From Candidatus Flexifilum breve (GTDB lineage Bacteria; Chloroflexota; Anaerolineae; Aggregatilineales; Phototrophicaceae), in contig JADKGC010000008.1 in NCBI GenBank assembly GCA_016717205.1, positions 1 to 64,000 of the forward strand: a stretch of DNA of 64,000 nt, in the 5' to 3' direction. Shown one piece after another: positions 54,142 to 62,928 of this stretch. The notes under the pieces were generated by a model, which saw only the letters and a program-made list of their open reading frames with translations, ran no database searches and was not told the origin of the DNA. The translations under genes and the position numbers were made by a program. Each line of letters begins with the position of its first letter. Within the stretch, counting starts at the first letter, position 1.

Positions 54142-54929
54142 ACGGCATTTTCGACCCCAATACCTACATCAAGACGATCACACTGGTGGGCGTGGGCGGC
54201 ACGGGTGCATCCACTGCCCGGATCGTCGCGCGCATCCTCTACGACATGCAGCGCGCGCGGCAGCACGCACCGTCGCTGGTGCTGATCGACCCGGATCGCG
54301 TGGAGGAAAAGAACATCGGGCGGCAAGCGTTGTTTGCCCCGGCGGACATCGGGCAGTTCAAAGCTGAATGCGTTGCCCGCCGCTTGAATGCTGCGCTTGG
54401 ACTGAACATCGGCTGGATTGCGGAACCACTCGATCCGGAGCGTCATGCCGATCGTTTCGGCTCCACGCTGGTGATTTCGTGCGTGGATAATCACGAAGCA
54501 CGCCGTGCTGTCCACCGAATGAAGGGAGTGCAGATAAGTGGGGGTAACCATGCGGATTCCGGGCAGGTCTGCATTGGAAATGTAGATGATGCAGACCTGA
54601 TGCGGCGCTTCATCGATGGGCGCGACGGCAAGTATCCGTATCTACCGAAAGAGGGATTGTTGTTTCCGGCGTTGCTCGAACCGGAACCTGTTCAGGAAAG
54701 TCCGCTCCCTGTGCCGGGCGCATCGTGTGCCGATCTGGTGGATGCGGGCTACCAGCACCTGCTGATCAACGACTGGATTGCGACGGTGATCGGCACTTAT
54801 GTTTACAAACTCCTCCATCGGCAGCCTATCCGCACCTTCGTCACATTTGTCAGTCTTGATGGAATCAGCAGTCGGAGCCTCATCGTTTGTAGGGACGAGC
54901 TACTGGCATACTTACCGGAGCGAACCTGA
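54138..54929 (+). CDS. PRTRC ThiF/E1-like protein
   Basis: 263 residues. ITLVGVGGTGASTARIVARIL (split VGVGGTGASTARI) is the nucleotide-binding GxGGxG motif. VLIDPDRVEEKNIGRQALF is the D-x-D-x-V-x-x-x-N-x-x-R-Q motif that binds ATP/Mg. VISCVDNHEARRAVH is the third hallmark. ThiF/E1 enzymes adenylate the C-terminal Gly of ubiquitin-like proteins. Positioned right after the E2-like gene and near the Prok_Ub gene, it completes a conjugation-like trio. No clear zinc cluster is seen; a conserved Cys (ASCADLV) lies near residue 195. Confidence 0.88.
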   Translation: MNGIFDPNTYIKTITLVGVGGTGASTARIVARILYDMQRARQHAPSLVLIDPDRVEEKNIGRQALFAPADIGQFKAECVARRLNAALGLNIGWIAEPLDPERHADRFGSTLVISCVDNHEARRAVHRMKGVQISGGNHADSGQVCIGNVDDADLMRRFIDGRDGKYPYLPKEGLLFPALLEPEPVQESPLPVPGASCADLVDAGYQHLLINDWIATVIGTYVYKLLHRQPIRTFVTFVSLDGISSRSLIVCRDELLAYLPERT

Positions 54930-55168
54930 TGCTGCATTGCAAACGACAGAATTATCATCGCTCCAAACTGCCGCCGCCCGGCGCAGTCGGTCACATCGTC
55001 GGGCTAAGTACGGTCAACCCGCGCCGCAAGTGCATCGTGAGTCATTACCCACTTTGCGACAGCGCCGATTACCGCTACAGCATCGGTATTCACACGGTTT
55101 GGGTCCGTTTCCTCGACAACAGCGAGATTGCGCGGTTCAGCGGCATCTGGTTCGAGGAGCAGCTATGA
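54929..55168 (+). CDS. Small hypothetical protein after ThiF
   Basis: 79 residues, start overlapping the ThiF stop (TGATG). It is beta-rich, with AVGHIVGLSTVNPRRKCIVS and YRYSIGIHTVWVRFLDNS. It is coupled to the next gene (ATGA). No family recognised; it may be a PRTRC-associated accessory. Confidence 0.6.
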   Translation: MLHCKRQNYHRSKLPPPGAVGHIVGLSTVNPRRKCIVSHYPLCDSADYRYSIGIHTVWVRFLDNSEIARFSGIWFEEQL

Positions 55169-55572
55169 CCACGCTCACCCACCTCAACTGGCAGCCCGTC
55201 ATCCTGCTCAAAGTCGTTCGTCTGCCATTCAGCGATCTCGGCGGACTCTCCCTGAAATGCGCCTATCTCGCGCATGATGGGGGACGCTTGCTCTACGCGG
55301 ATTGGACACTCGATGCCGCTGAGCGTGCGGAGCCGCTAGTCTTTGCCACCGGGTGGACATTCACATCCATGCCGATGCTGCCATTCCTTTTGCAGGGCGA
55401 CGGTGCAAAACGTGTTCCGGCAGGGACATGGGTGCTGCCCTACAAGGACAGCCTCTACACGGTCTACAGCACCGCAAGTGCAGTTCTCGCTCGTCTCTTC
55501 AATCAGATCGAGCAACGCCCGACTGATCCGAATACCATCACCACCCTCATTCGTCTCACTGAATCTCTCTAA
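55165..55572 (+). CDS. Hypothetical protein
   Basis: 135 residues from ATG 55165. Strands such as HLNWQPVILLKVVRLPF and GGLSLKCAYLAHDGGRLLYA, then a helical end (TASAVLARLFNQIEQRPTDP). It is tightly packed with its neighbours. No function can be read from the sequence. Confidence 0.6.
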   Translation: MTTLTHLNWQPVILLKVVRLPFSDLGGLSLKCAYLAHDGGRLLYADWTLDAAERAEPLVFATGWTFTSMPMLPFLLQGDGAKRVPAGTWVLPYKDSLYTVYSTASAVLARLFNQIEQRPTDPNTITTLIRLTESL

Positions 55573-55586
55573 ACAAGGACAAGCTC

Positions 55587-56204
55587 ATGACTCACGATCC
55601 GAAAGCTACCGCCATGCAGCGGTATCATGACCGTTTCGACGCGGCGCAGTACAACGCCATTGGCGAGTTTCTCGCCTCCAACCTGAACGCCGATCGCGAT
55701 GACTCGCGCGTTGTGGACATCCTTGTCGCCTTGCAAAACACGGCGTTCGGTCTCTGCGACCATCCCGATTTCGCCATGGCATGGCATTCGCTGGCGGTGC
55801 AGTGCGGACAGAACTTCCTCTCGTTCCACACCGTCGATGCGATGCGCGATTTTCTCCGCCGCTTCGCCCCGGACGATGTACGCATCGACGACTTTGAGGC
55901 GACCGCCAAAGGGATGCTGCGCGCCTACAGCGGACTGGACGATCTCAAGACGGCGACGGCCCATGCCAACGGCGTGCATTCGTGGCAGGGAAGGATGGCA
56001 TATGAACTCCTCGCCGCCATCGATTACCTGACTCAGACAGCGATCCAGATGCTCGCGCATGGAGACGAAAGCTATGCTCGCGAGAAGCTGCACAAAGGCT
56101 TGAATCGCATCACCGGCGCACTGTACGAGGGTATCCGCCACAGCGATCAGCCTAGCCTCTACAATTTCAAATCGACCTACTTCCCCCACGAGCGCGACCG
56201 CTGA
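55587..56204 (+). CDS. Hypothetical helical protein
   Basis: 205 residues, all-helical (QYNAIGEFLASNLNADRDDS, AMRDFLRRFAPDDVRIDDFE, MAYELLAAIDYLTQTAIQML). An AAACAAGGAC ribosome-binding region lies before the ATG. It is the last gene of the 44-56 kb run, before the structured non-coding element. No family recognised. Confidence 0.65.
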   Translation: MTHDPKATAMQRYHDRFDAAQYNAIGEFLASNLNADRDDSRVVDILVALQNTAFGLCDHPDFAMAWHSLAVQCGQNFLSFHTVDAMRDFLRRFAPDDVRIDDFEATAKGMLRAYSGLDDLKTATAHANGVHSWQGRMAYELLAAIDYLTQTAIQMLAHGDESYAREKLHKGLNRITGALYEGIRHSDQPSLYNFKSTYFPHERDR

Positions 56205-56531
56205 GTCTCATCCGCCGGATCGTTCCTCTCGCTGACCAAGCCGTTCTCTGGCACGTGCAGTCCGGGTTGCATCGATCCAGCTCGACGGGCGTGCAGCTCC
56301 GTCCGTAGAGACGCAAACCGCCGCCTGCTCCAGCTTATGTGGACATACCGCTATCTCCGCTGTTCCAGCGCCGCAACCCATCCTTCATTTCGCCCCGCAT
56401 CGCGTTGATCTGCCAAGAGCCGCGATTGCTCATCACTGGCACACGGTTCTGCCATAGTGCGGTCACCCATTCGCCCGTCGTGCCCAACGCTCTCCTTCGG
56501 CGTGGCGCTTCGTCCATCCGACCTGAAAACG

Positions 56532-56715
56532 TGTCGATTTGTCGCTGACCATCCTAGCAGGCGCGCCCTCCATCAAAGTCCTGCGGACTTCGCTTAACCC
56601 GATTGCTCCGGGCTTGTGCCAGCCGCAGCTTCGCTGCGCCTTCATCGCAATCGGGTAGCGCCCGTTGGGTGATGGTTGGCGTGATCGCCTGCTCGTGTCC
56701 GGTCAGAAATCGACA
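56532..56715. ncRNA. Nested inverted-repeat structure upstream of ssb (candidate structured RNA or single-strand promoter)
   Basis: Six helices nest in perfect order: 56532-56540/56707-56715 (9 bp, TGTCGATTT), 56545-56550/56701-56706 (6 bp), 56556-56563/56686-56693 (8 bp, AGCAGGCG), 56570-56575/56670-56675 (6 bp), 56598-56606/56647-56655 (9 bp, CCCGATTGC) and 56624-56629/56633-56638 (6 bp, TTC loop). A side hairpin AAGTCC-TGC-GGACTT lies at 56576-56590. All arms are exact complements. The strand and whether it acts as RNA or folded single-stranded DNA are unknown. The rest of the 56205-56760 gap holds no gene. Confidence 0.7.
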
Positions 56716-56760
56716 CAGGGTCGATGAACAGCGAAAGCGCACTAGCGCGAGGAGTTCACA

Positions 56761-57123
56761 ATGGGCAGCTCGTTGAATATGCAGGTGACCGGGTACGTCG
56801 GCAGTGATCCGCAGGTGCGGCAGGTGGGTGAGCAGACGGTCGCGTCGTTCTCGGTGGCGGTCAGCCGCAAGAACCGCGCGGGCGAAAAACAGACCGTTTG
56901 GGTGCGGGTGTCATGCTGGAATAAATTGGCGGACATCGCGGTCAAGTACGTCCACAAAGGTTCGCTGATCCAAGCGACTGCCGAGTGGCTGCGTCTGAGC
57001 GCATGGACGGATCAGGGCGGTACGCCGCAGCCGAGCCTCGACATCGATGCCAACCGCCTCGTCCTGCTGGATCGCGCCGAGAACGGCGACAACGGTCACA
57101 GTGAGGATGAGATTCCGTTCTGA
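56761..57123 (+). CDS. ssb: Single-stranded DNA-binding protein
   Basis: 120 residues. The OB fold has QVTGYVGSDPQVRQVGEQTVASFSVAVSRK (split VTGYVGSDPQVRQVG and VASFSVAVSRK), then TVWVRVSCWNKLADIAVKYVHKG (split VWVRVSCWNKLAD) and ASLDIDAN-type strands. It ends with the acidic tip DEIPF that recruits partner proteins. It is shorter than chromosomal Ssb because the linker is brief. Element-borne ssb genes protect transferred single strands. It stands 45 bases after the nested hairpin structure, and a fragment of a second copy lies about 150 bases downstream. Confidence 0.95.
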   Translation: MGSSLNMQVTGYVGSDPQVRQVGEQTVASFSVAVSRKNRAGEKQTVWVRVSCWNKLADIAVKYVHKGSLIQATAEWLRLSAWTDQGGTPQPSLDIDANRLVLLDRAENGDNGHSEDEIPF

Positions 57124-57170
57124 TGCGGATCAGTGCAGCGGTGCTGTCGGGTGACTGACGGCACCGCTTT

Positions 57171-57261
57171 TCTCAAGTTACGCTGGAAAAATAGGACTTT
57201 TTCTCAAGTTACACTGGATTCGTCTCAAGTTACGTAGGATTCCGTCTCAAGTTATGCTGGA
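57171..57261. repeat. Four 17-bp direct repeats after ssb
   Basis: Copies of TCTCAAGTTACGCTGGA at 57171-57187, 57202-57218, 57223-57239 and 57245-57261, with one to two mismatches each and steps of 31, 21 and 22 bases. Near-helical spacing suggests protein binding on one DNA face (iteron or operator). Confidence 0.75.
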
Positions 57262-57282
57262 ATTCACGTGAGCGACATGGAT

Positions 57283-57354
57283 GCTAAACGCCTCGTCCTG
57301 CTGGATCGCGCTGAGAACAGTGATAACAGTAACAGCGGCGATGAGGGCATTTCG
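57283..57354 (+). pseudogene. Duplicated ssb 3' fragment
   Basis: DAKRLVLLDRAENSDNSNSGDE here mirrors DANRLVLLDRAENGDNGHSEDE at the end of ssb (split: VLLDRAEN is identical), and the DNA is closely alignable. The copy lacks the IPF tip and any upstream OB fold, so it is a leftover of a partial duplication bracketing the four repeats. Nothing else is seen up to 57566. Confidence 0.7.
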
Positions 57355-57566
57355 TTACAAACGCGACATTCTTCGGAGCGGCAAAGATTGGTGTGGACAG
57401 CATCTCATTTTTATGTGGATAAGAATTGTGTTTCACAATACCCTCTTAACAGGCATGACACCAAGCAAGTGAGGTAGAATTGATGTGTTAGTGTCGTAAA
57501 CTCAAGTCACTCTTCGCGAAGATTGAGGTATATTTATTACATCATTCGTGCTTCTCTGGATTAACG

Positions 57567-60170
57567 ATGCGCACATCCGTAGACACACCGACAATTGAAG
57601 AACTTTGGCAAGAAGCCGAGTTTGCGCCGAACGAACGACAAGAAGAAGCAATCAGGCACGTTGAGGGAGCACTGTACCTCACAGCAGGTCCCGGATCGGG
57701 CAAAACTCGCGTATTGTTATGGCGGACTCTTAACCTTATTGTTTACGAGCATGTAAAGCCAGAAGAGATCTATTTAGCAACCTTCACCGAGAAAGCCGCT
57801 TTCCAACTTCAGGAAGGCTTGCGCGCTTTGCTTGGTCTGGTGACTAACCGCACCGGCGTTTCTTACGACCTCGGACGGATGTACGTCGGCACGGTACATT
57901 CGCTGTGTCAACGGATGCTTGCCGATCGGAAGTTCATGATCAGTCGGCAGCGAACACCGCGCATTCGCCTGATGGATGAACTGTCCCAATATTTCTACCT
58001 GATGAACGGTGGAAACTGGGCGAGACTGACTGACCATCTCGGTATCGATCAAGACCGCGTGATTGAGTACATCAACACGATGTTTGTAAGCGGCAACGGA
58101 ACGCCGAGTTTGTCGAAACATGAGGCGGTTTCCAACTGCATTGCGTTCTTCAACCGCATGGCGGAGGAAAATCTTGATCACGACGAGGCGATTCGCCAGG
58201 CTGATGCGCGGCGCGTCCCAAATCCGAGACGCATCCAGAACCTGATCGGTTTGTGCCGCGGGTACGGCAACGAGCTGCACAATGGAAATGTTGTGTTGAC
58301 TGACTTCTCGCTGCTTCAACGAGAAGCCCTTATGCTGATTCAGGGAAATGCCGCAGCAAACCGGGTATTTCGGCACGTTATTGTGGATGAGTATCAGGAT
58401 ACGAACACGATCCAAGAACAGCTCTTCTTCGCGTTGGCGGGCGGACACAAGAATATCTGCGTCGTCGGCGACGATGACCAAGCCCTTTACCGTTTTCGCG
58501 GCGCGACCGTTGAGAACTTCGTCCAGTTTCCTCAGCGCTGCCGTGACTATCTAGCCGTCGATCCGACCACGATTCCGCTAGTACGCAACTATCGTTCCCG
58601 CGAGCAGATTGTTGGCTTCTATAATCAATTCATGGAACGCTGCGATTGGACGGAAGGTAGATCGACCTATCGCGTCAACAAAACGATTGCCGCACAGCGA
58701 ACCGATGATGGAGTATCTGTTGTTGTAAGCGGTGGTGACAATGCAGAAGATGCTTACGAGGAGATTGCTGCACTCGTCCAAGAACTCATTGATACAGGCA
58801 AGGTAAAAGATCCTAATCAGATTGCTTTCCTATTTCCAAGTCTGAAATCCGTACATGTACAACGGGCAATTGATGCCCTTGCTCGAGTAGGAATACCGGT
58901 GTATGCCCCACGCGCCGGACGGTTCCTCGAAGTGGACGAGGCAAAAGATGTGTTTGGCTTGTTCGTTCGAGTGTTCGGCAAACCCCAGCGCGGCGCATTC
59001 CCCGGCATGGACTACAACAACTTCCATAACTGGCTTGACGAAATCGATGATCGTGGGCGTGATCTGCTCGCCGCTGATGCAGACATGGCTGAATTCGTCA
59101 AAGTTCGGCGCGCCCAACTCGATGTTGCAGCTAATGACTATCAAGCCCTGCTTACAGTAGTGCAGCGTAACGGCTGGGTGATGACTGCCCCTTACGACAT
59201 TGACGTGATGAAGCGACCACTCTACAACGCGCCGGGATTAAGCGATCAAGGCAAGCGCGCGCTGGCAAACCAGAACTTCGAGAACGCAGTGAAGAGTCGC
59301 CTTCGTCGAGGGCAAGCACCATTCACGCTCGATTACGCGCTCAAGCGCGCAACTTCGATTGACTGGAGCGTCCTTGACCTGTTCTATCGCCTGTCCGGTT
59401 TTCGACATTTCAAAGCGATGTACGACTTGGCTGAGCGCGGCGAAGACGAAGCGCCAATTTGCAATCTCGGCTTGATTACCCAGTATCTCGCGCGCTTCAT
59501 GGACGAATACCTACCGCTGATTCCCGCACCACGCATCCTTGACGGCTCATTCGTGCGGCTGTTGTTCGGGTCATACCTATATGCGTTATACCGCCGAGGT
59601 GAAGCGGAATATGAAGATGCGAACGATCCGTTCCCTAAAGGACGTATTCCATTCCTAACCATTCACCAGTCAAAAGGACTAGAGTTCCCCGTAGTCGTGC
59701 TGGGTAGTCTCTACAAACAGAATAGAGGGGCACCACAAATCGAGAGGATGATGCGTCCGTTGCTTTCCCGCGCAAGTGAGCCAATTGATCGGGTGCAAGA
59801 ATTTGACATCATGCGCATGTTCTATGTAGCGCTCTCGCGTGCCAAAAACCTGCTGATCATTACGAATTTCAAAGGGCAGCAGAGCATAAAGCCATTCAAG
59901 ACCCTACTTAGTAACCCGGCTATCCCGCGCATCCCGGCATTCAATGTGAACACAGTGCCAGAAGCGGACGACGAAGACAAGGCACTGCCGCGCAACTACT
60001 CGTTTACGAGCGATTACCTGCTCTACCAGAAGTGTCCACGCCAGTACATGTTCTTCAACAAGTACGGCTTTGTCGCTTCGCGTTCGCAGACGATGTTCTT
60101 CGGCAGCCTCGTTCACCGCACATTGGAAGACCTGCATCAACACTTGATTGCTAGGAGACAACCCTTATGA
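57567..60170 (+). CDS. UvrD/Rep-type superfamily 1 helicase with start of a Cas4/RecB-like nuclease domain
   Basis: 867 residues. Walker A TAGPGSGKTRVL (about 39-50), LATFTEKAAFQL (motif Ia), VIVDEYQDTNTIQEQ (Walker B, about 270-284), VGDDDQALYRFRGA (motif III), then IPFLTIHQSKGLEFPVVVLG (motif V, about 693-712) and FYVALSRAKNLLI (motif VI). The last about 55 residues hold YQKCPRQYMF and FGSLVHRTLED. These are the first Cys and the GxxxH motif of a PD-(D/E)XK exonuclease, whose catalytic part is encoded by the next, overlapping gene. It probably unwinds and processes DNA in a four-gene defence-like operon. Confidence 0.92.
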   Translation: MRTSVDTPTIEELWQEAEFAPNERQEEAIRHVEGALYLTAGPGSGKTRVLLWRTLNLIVYEHVKPEEIYLATFTEKAAFQLQEGLRALLGLVTNRTGVSYDLGRMYVGTVHSLCQRMLADRKFMISRQRTPRIRLMDELSQYFYLMNGGNWARLTDHLGIDQDRVIEYINTMFVSGNGTPSLSKHEAVSNCIAFFNRMAEENLDHDEAIRQADARRVPNPRRIQNLIGLCRGYGNELHNGNVVLTDFSLLQREALMLIQGNAAANRVFRHVIVDEYQDTNTIQEQLFFALAGGHKNICVVGDDDQALYRFRGATVENFVQFPQRCRDYLAVDPTTIPLVRNYRSREQIVGFYNQFMERCDWTEGRSTYRVNKTIAAQRTDDGVSVVVSGGDNAEDAYEEIAALVQELIDTGKVKDPNQIAFLFPSLKSVHVQRAIDALARVGIPVYAPRAGRFLEVDEAKDVFGLFVRVFGKPQRGAFPGMDYNNFHNWLDEIDDRGRDLLAADADMAEFVKVRRAQLDVAANDYQALLTVVQRNGWVMTAPYDIDVMKRPLYNAPGLSDQGKRALANQNFENAVKSRLRRGQAPFTLDYALKRATSIDWSVLDLFYRLSGFRHFKAMYDLAERGEDEAPICNLGLITQYLARFMDEYLPLIPAPRILDGSFVRLLFGSYLYALYRRGEAEYEDANDPFPKGRIPFLTIHQSKGLEFPVVVLGSLYKQNRGAPQIERMMRPLLSRASEPIDRVQEFDIMRMFYVALSRAKNLLIITNFKGQQSIKPFKTLLSNPAIPRIPAFNVNTVPEADDEDKALPRNYSFTSDYLLYQKCPRQYMFFNKYGFVASRSQTMFFGSLVHRTLEDLHQHLIARRQPL

Positions 60171-61048
60171 CGCAGCAGACGATTGAAGCGTTCATTCGTG
60201 AAGTGTACTACCAGAACTTCGAACTGCTCCGGCAAGAGGGCGGCGGATCGATCTCACCCGAAGCGCGTGAAGCGGGGATCAATCAGGTGCTGTTGTACTG
60301 GCTGATGCTGCGCGAAATCGCCGAGCGCGTCACCGATACCGAAGTGCCGATCAATCTCCCGAACCAGCGTTCTCCGGAAGGGCGGATGTTCGGGATTGAG
60401 GGCGTGGTCGATATCATTCGCGAAGATGACAAGACGATCATGTACGATATCAAGACGCATGACCCGGATTACGTGCGGACGCACCGTGAACTGTACGAGA
60501 TGCAGCTCAACCTGTATGCCTACGTGTGGCACCAACTGCGCGGACAGCCGCTCGACATGACTGCGATTATCGCCACCGCCTACGATGAGAAAATCCGAGA
60601 TGTGATCCCCGCTGGCAAGCTGGTTGACGAACTCACCGAGGACGAAATGACTCGGCTCAAGACCGTGCTGGACAACTGGCAGCCGGTGATAGAGATCGAC
60701 TTCAACGAGGCGAGCGTTCAAGAGACGATCCGCAAGTTCGGCGAAGTCGTTGATAAAATCGAGAATCGTCAATTCGCGCCGCCCGAACTTGAGCACTTGA
60801 AAGCCCCGTGGCAGACGACGAATCAGCTTTTCGCCACCCGTGTTTGCCGTAACTGTGATGCGCGCTTTTCCTGTACGCCCTACCGCGCCTATGCTCAGGA
60901 ACGCGCCCCGCGAAACTGGCGGATGGCGGAATTTACCCAATACTTTTACGATGATCCTGCTGATGAAACCGCACAGGAAGGCTGGGTGGCGGCAAACCTG
61001 AACGCCTCACCTGAAGATGCTTATCTTGATGCTTTACTTGGAGAGTAA
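60167..61048 (+). CDS. PD-(D/E)XK (Cas4/RecB-like) nuclease, second half of a split domain
   Basis: 293 residues, ATGA overlap with the helicase. FGIEGVVDIIREDDKTIMYDIKTH (split GVVDIIRED and IMYDIKTH) carries the D...D-x-K core (about residues 86-105). QLNLYAYVWHQL is the QxxxY-like motif. CRNCDARFSC near 228-237 supplies three Cys that, with the Cys at the helicase end, would complete a Cas4/AddB-type Fe-S cluster. In most homologues these parts sit in one polypeptide with the helicase. It likely cuts DNA unwound by its partner. Confidence 0.85.
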   Translation: MTQQTIEAFIREVYYQNFELLRQEGGGSISPEAREAGINQVLLYWLMLREIAERVTDTEVPINLPNQRSPEGRMFGIEGVVDIIREDDKTIMYDIKTHDPDYVRTHRELYEMQLNLYAYVWHQLRGQPLDMTAIIATAYDEKIRDVIPAGKLVDELTEDEMTRLKTVLDNWQPVIEIDFNEASVQETIRKFGEVVDKIENRQFAPPELEHLKAPWQTTNQLFATRVCRNCDARFSCTPYRAYAQERAPRNWRMAEFTQYFYDDPADETAQEGWVAANLNASPEDAYLDALLGE

Positions 61049-61053
61049 CCCCC

Positions 61054-62919
61054 ATGTCGTATGAACGACTGCGCCCGACATTCACCATTGATGCAGATCG
61101 AATCGCCCAGTTGAAATCGCTTGTACCCGAAGCCTTCGCCGATGGCGCGATCAACTGGGAAGTGCTGCGCGCTGCACTTGGCGATCATATCGAGGATGAC
61201 AGTGCCGACGCGGAACACTTCGGACTGTTCTGGCCCGGAAAACGTGCAGCGCGCCGCCGAGCCAGTGAGCCGAGTCGGGGAACACTTATCCCTGTTCCGG
61301 GCAACGGTGTCAATGAGGACATAACCCGGAACGTGTTTATAGAAGCAGATAATCTTGATACGCTCAAGCTCCTCCAAAAAGCATACGCCGGGCGGGTAAA
61401 GTTAGTCTATATCGATCCGCCTTATAATACGGGGCGAGATTTTGTATATCGAGACGACTTCTACGAGACGGAAGAAGAGTACCTACTTCGTACAGGACAA
61501 CTAAACGAGCAAGGCAGATTCCTAACTACCAACACAAAAGTTGATGGGCGATATCACTCGACTTGGCTGAGCATGATGTATCCCCGTCTACTTACGGCAC
61601 GAAACCTCCTTCGTGAAGACGGTGTTCTGTTTGTCTCAATCGACGATAATGAATTCCATAATCTTCGTGCATTGCTTGATGAAGTGTTTGGCGCTGAGAA
61701 CTTCGTGACCGCCATCGTTTGGCAAAAGTATTTCTCTTCTAAGAACACGGCGAAACATTTCAGCACGGGGCATGAGTACATACTCGTGTACGCACGCGAC
61801 GCCGTAACTTGGAGTCCCATCCTGTTGCCTCGAACCGAAGAAGCGGATGCTCGATATACAAATATTGACAATGATCCGCGCGGCGTGTGGGCTTCTGGTC
61901 CTTTACAGGCGAGAAACTACTACAGCAAAGGGTTATATGAAGTCACGTCGCCTTCTGGGAGGAAGTTTCGACCTCCAACAGGAACATATTGGCGTGTAAG
62001 TGAAGAAAACTTCAAGCGATTGGATGAAGACAAGCGTGTATGGTGGGGTGAAGACGGAAATAATGTCCCTCGTCTGAAACGTTTTCTCACCGACGTTCAG
62101 CAAGGGATTATCCCACAAACTCTGTGGAGACATGAGGATGTGGGGAATACTCAAGAAGCCAAAGAAGAACTTCTAGCCAATGTTGCATATGAGAACACTG
62201 AAAATGTTCTCAATACTGTCAAGCCAACACGCCTTATTGAGATGATTCTGCAACTCAGCACATTCGCTGAAACGGATGATATCGTCTTCGACTTCTTTGC
62301 GGGAAGTGGAACGACAGCGCATGCTGTTATGCAAAAGAACACACAAGACTCAGGCAATCGTCGCTTTGTGTGCGTTCAGATTGGTGAAGAGCTACCTAAG
62401 CCAGAGACAGTTCTGAAGACGATGGCAGATGTATCGCGTCAAAGAATCCATTCTGCGGGTAACAAGATTTCTCAAGAAGTTGATAGTCGCTTACCTCTTG
62501 AGCAGAAATCCGATGTTGGATTTCGATATTTTCGCTTCGCAACATCATCGTTCAGGCGTTGGGCAGATTACGAGGGGGATGATGTCAATGCCTTACAAGC
62601 CAGTTTTGATCAATTTGAGACACCGCTAGTTGATAGCTGGAATCCGTCCAATTTGCTTGTTGAGATCATGCTGCAACTTGGTTTTCCGTTGGATAGCCGC
62701 TTAGAGGAACTACCAGCATTTACCATCAACAATATGCAGCGCGTTACCAGCGATTTTCATACACATAGTCTCTACGCTTGCTTCGATGCAACAATTGTAG
62801 ACGATACGATTGCGGCGCTCGCGCTCGGCGCAGAGGATATTTTCGTATGTCTGGACAGCGCATTGACCGACCAAAGCAAAGCCCGTCTCAGCGACGTGTG
62901 CAATCTACGGACGATCTGA
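61054..62919 (+). CDS. mod: Type III restriction-modification methyltransferase (Mod)
   Basis: 621 residues. VKLVYIDPPYNTGRDFVY holds the DPPY motif (about 121-124). DFFAGSGTTAHAVMQ is the SAM motif (about 414-420). Catalytic motif first and SAM motif second is the beta-class order of type III Mod enzymes, which make N6-methyladenine and recognise short asymmetric sites. The variable centre (about 200-380) would be the target-recognition domain. It begins 5 bases after the nuclease gene and is followed by res. Confidence 0.93.
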   Translation: MSYERLRPTFTIDADRIAQLKSLVPEAFADGAINWEVLRAALGDHIEDDSADAEHFGLFWPGKRAARRRASEPSRGTLIPVPGNGVNEDITRNVFIEADNLDTLKLLQKAYAGRVKLVYIDPPYNTGRDFVYRDDFYETEEEYLLRTGQLNEQGRFLTTNTKVDGRYHSTWLSMMYPRLLTARNLLREDGVLFVSIDDNEFHNLRALLDEVFGAENFVTAIVWQKYFSSKNTAKHFSTGHEYILVYARDAVTWSPILLPRTEEADARYTNIDNDPRGVWASGPLQARNYYSKGLYEVTSPSGRKFRPPTGTYWRVSEENFKRLDEDKRVWWGEDGNNVPRLKRFLTDVQQGIIPQTLWRHEDVGNTQEAKEELLANVAYENTENVLNTVKPTRLIEMILQLSTFAETDDIVFDFFAGSGTTAHAVMQKNTQDSGNRRFVCVQIGEELPKPETVLKTMADVSRQRIHSAGNKISQEVDSRLPLEQKSDVGFRYFRFATSSFRRWADYEGDDVNALQASFDQFETPLVDSWNPSNLLVEIMLQLGFPLDSRLEELPAFTINNMQRVTSDFHTHSLYACFDATIVDDTIAALALGAEDIFVCLDSALTDQSKARLSDVCNLRTI

Positions 62920-62928
62920 GGCGGTTGA

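Noticed and set aside
56335..56742. Short frames on both strands in the gap before ssb
   Set aside because: They cross the nested inverted repeats and show no ribosome-binding site or protein-like sequence.
60167..61048. A true Cas4 of a CRISPR adaptation module
   Set aside because: No cas1, cas2 or repeat array nearby; it pairs with the UvrD-like helicase instead.
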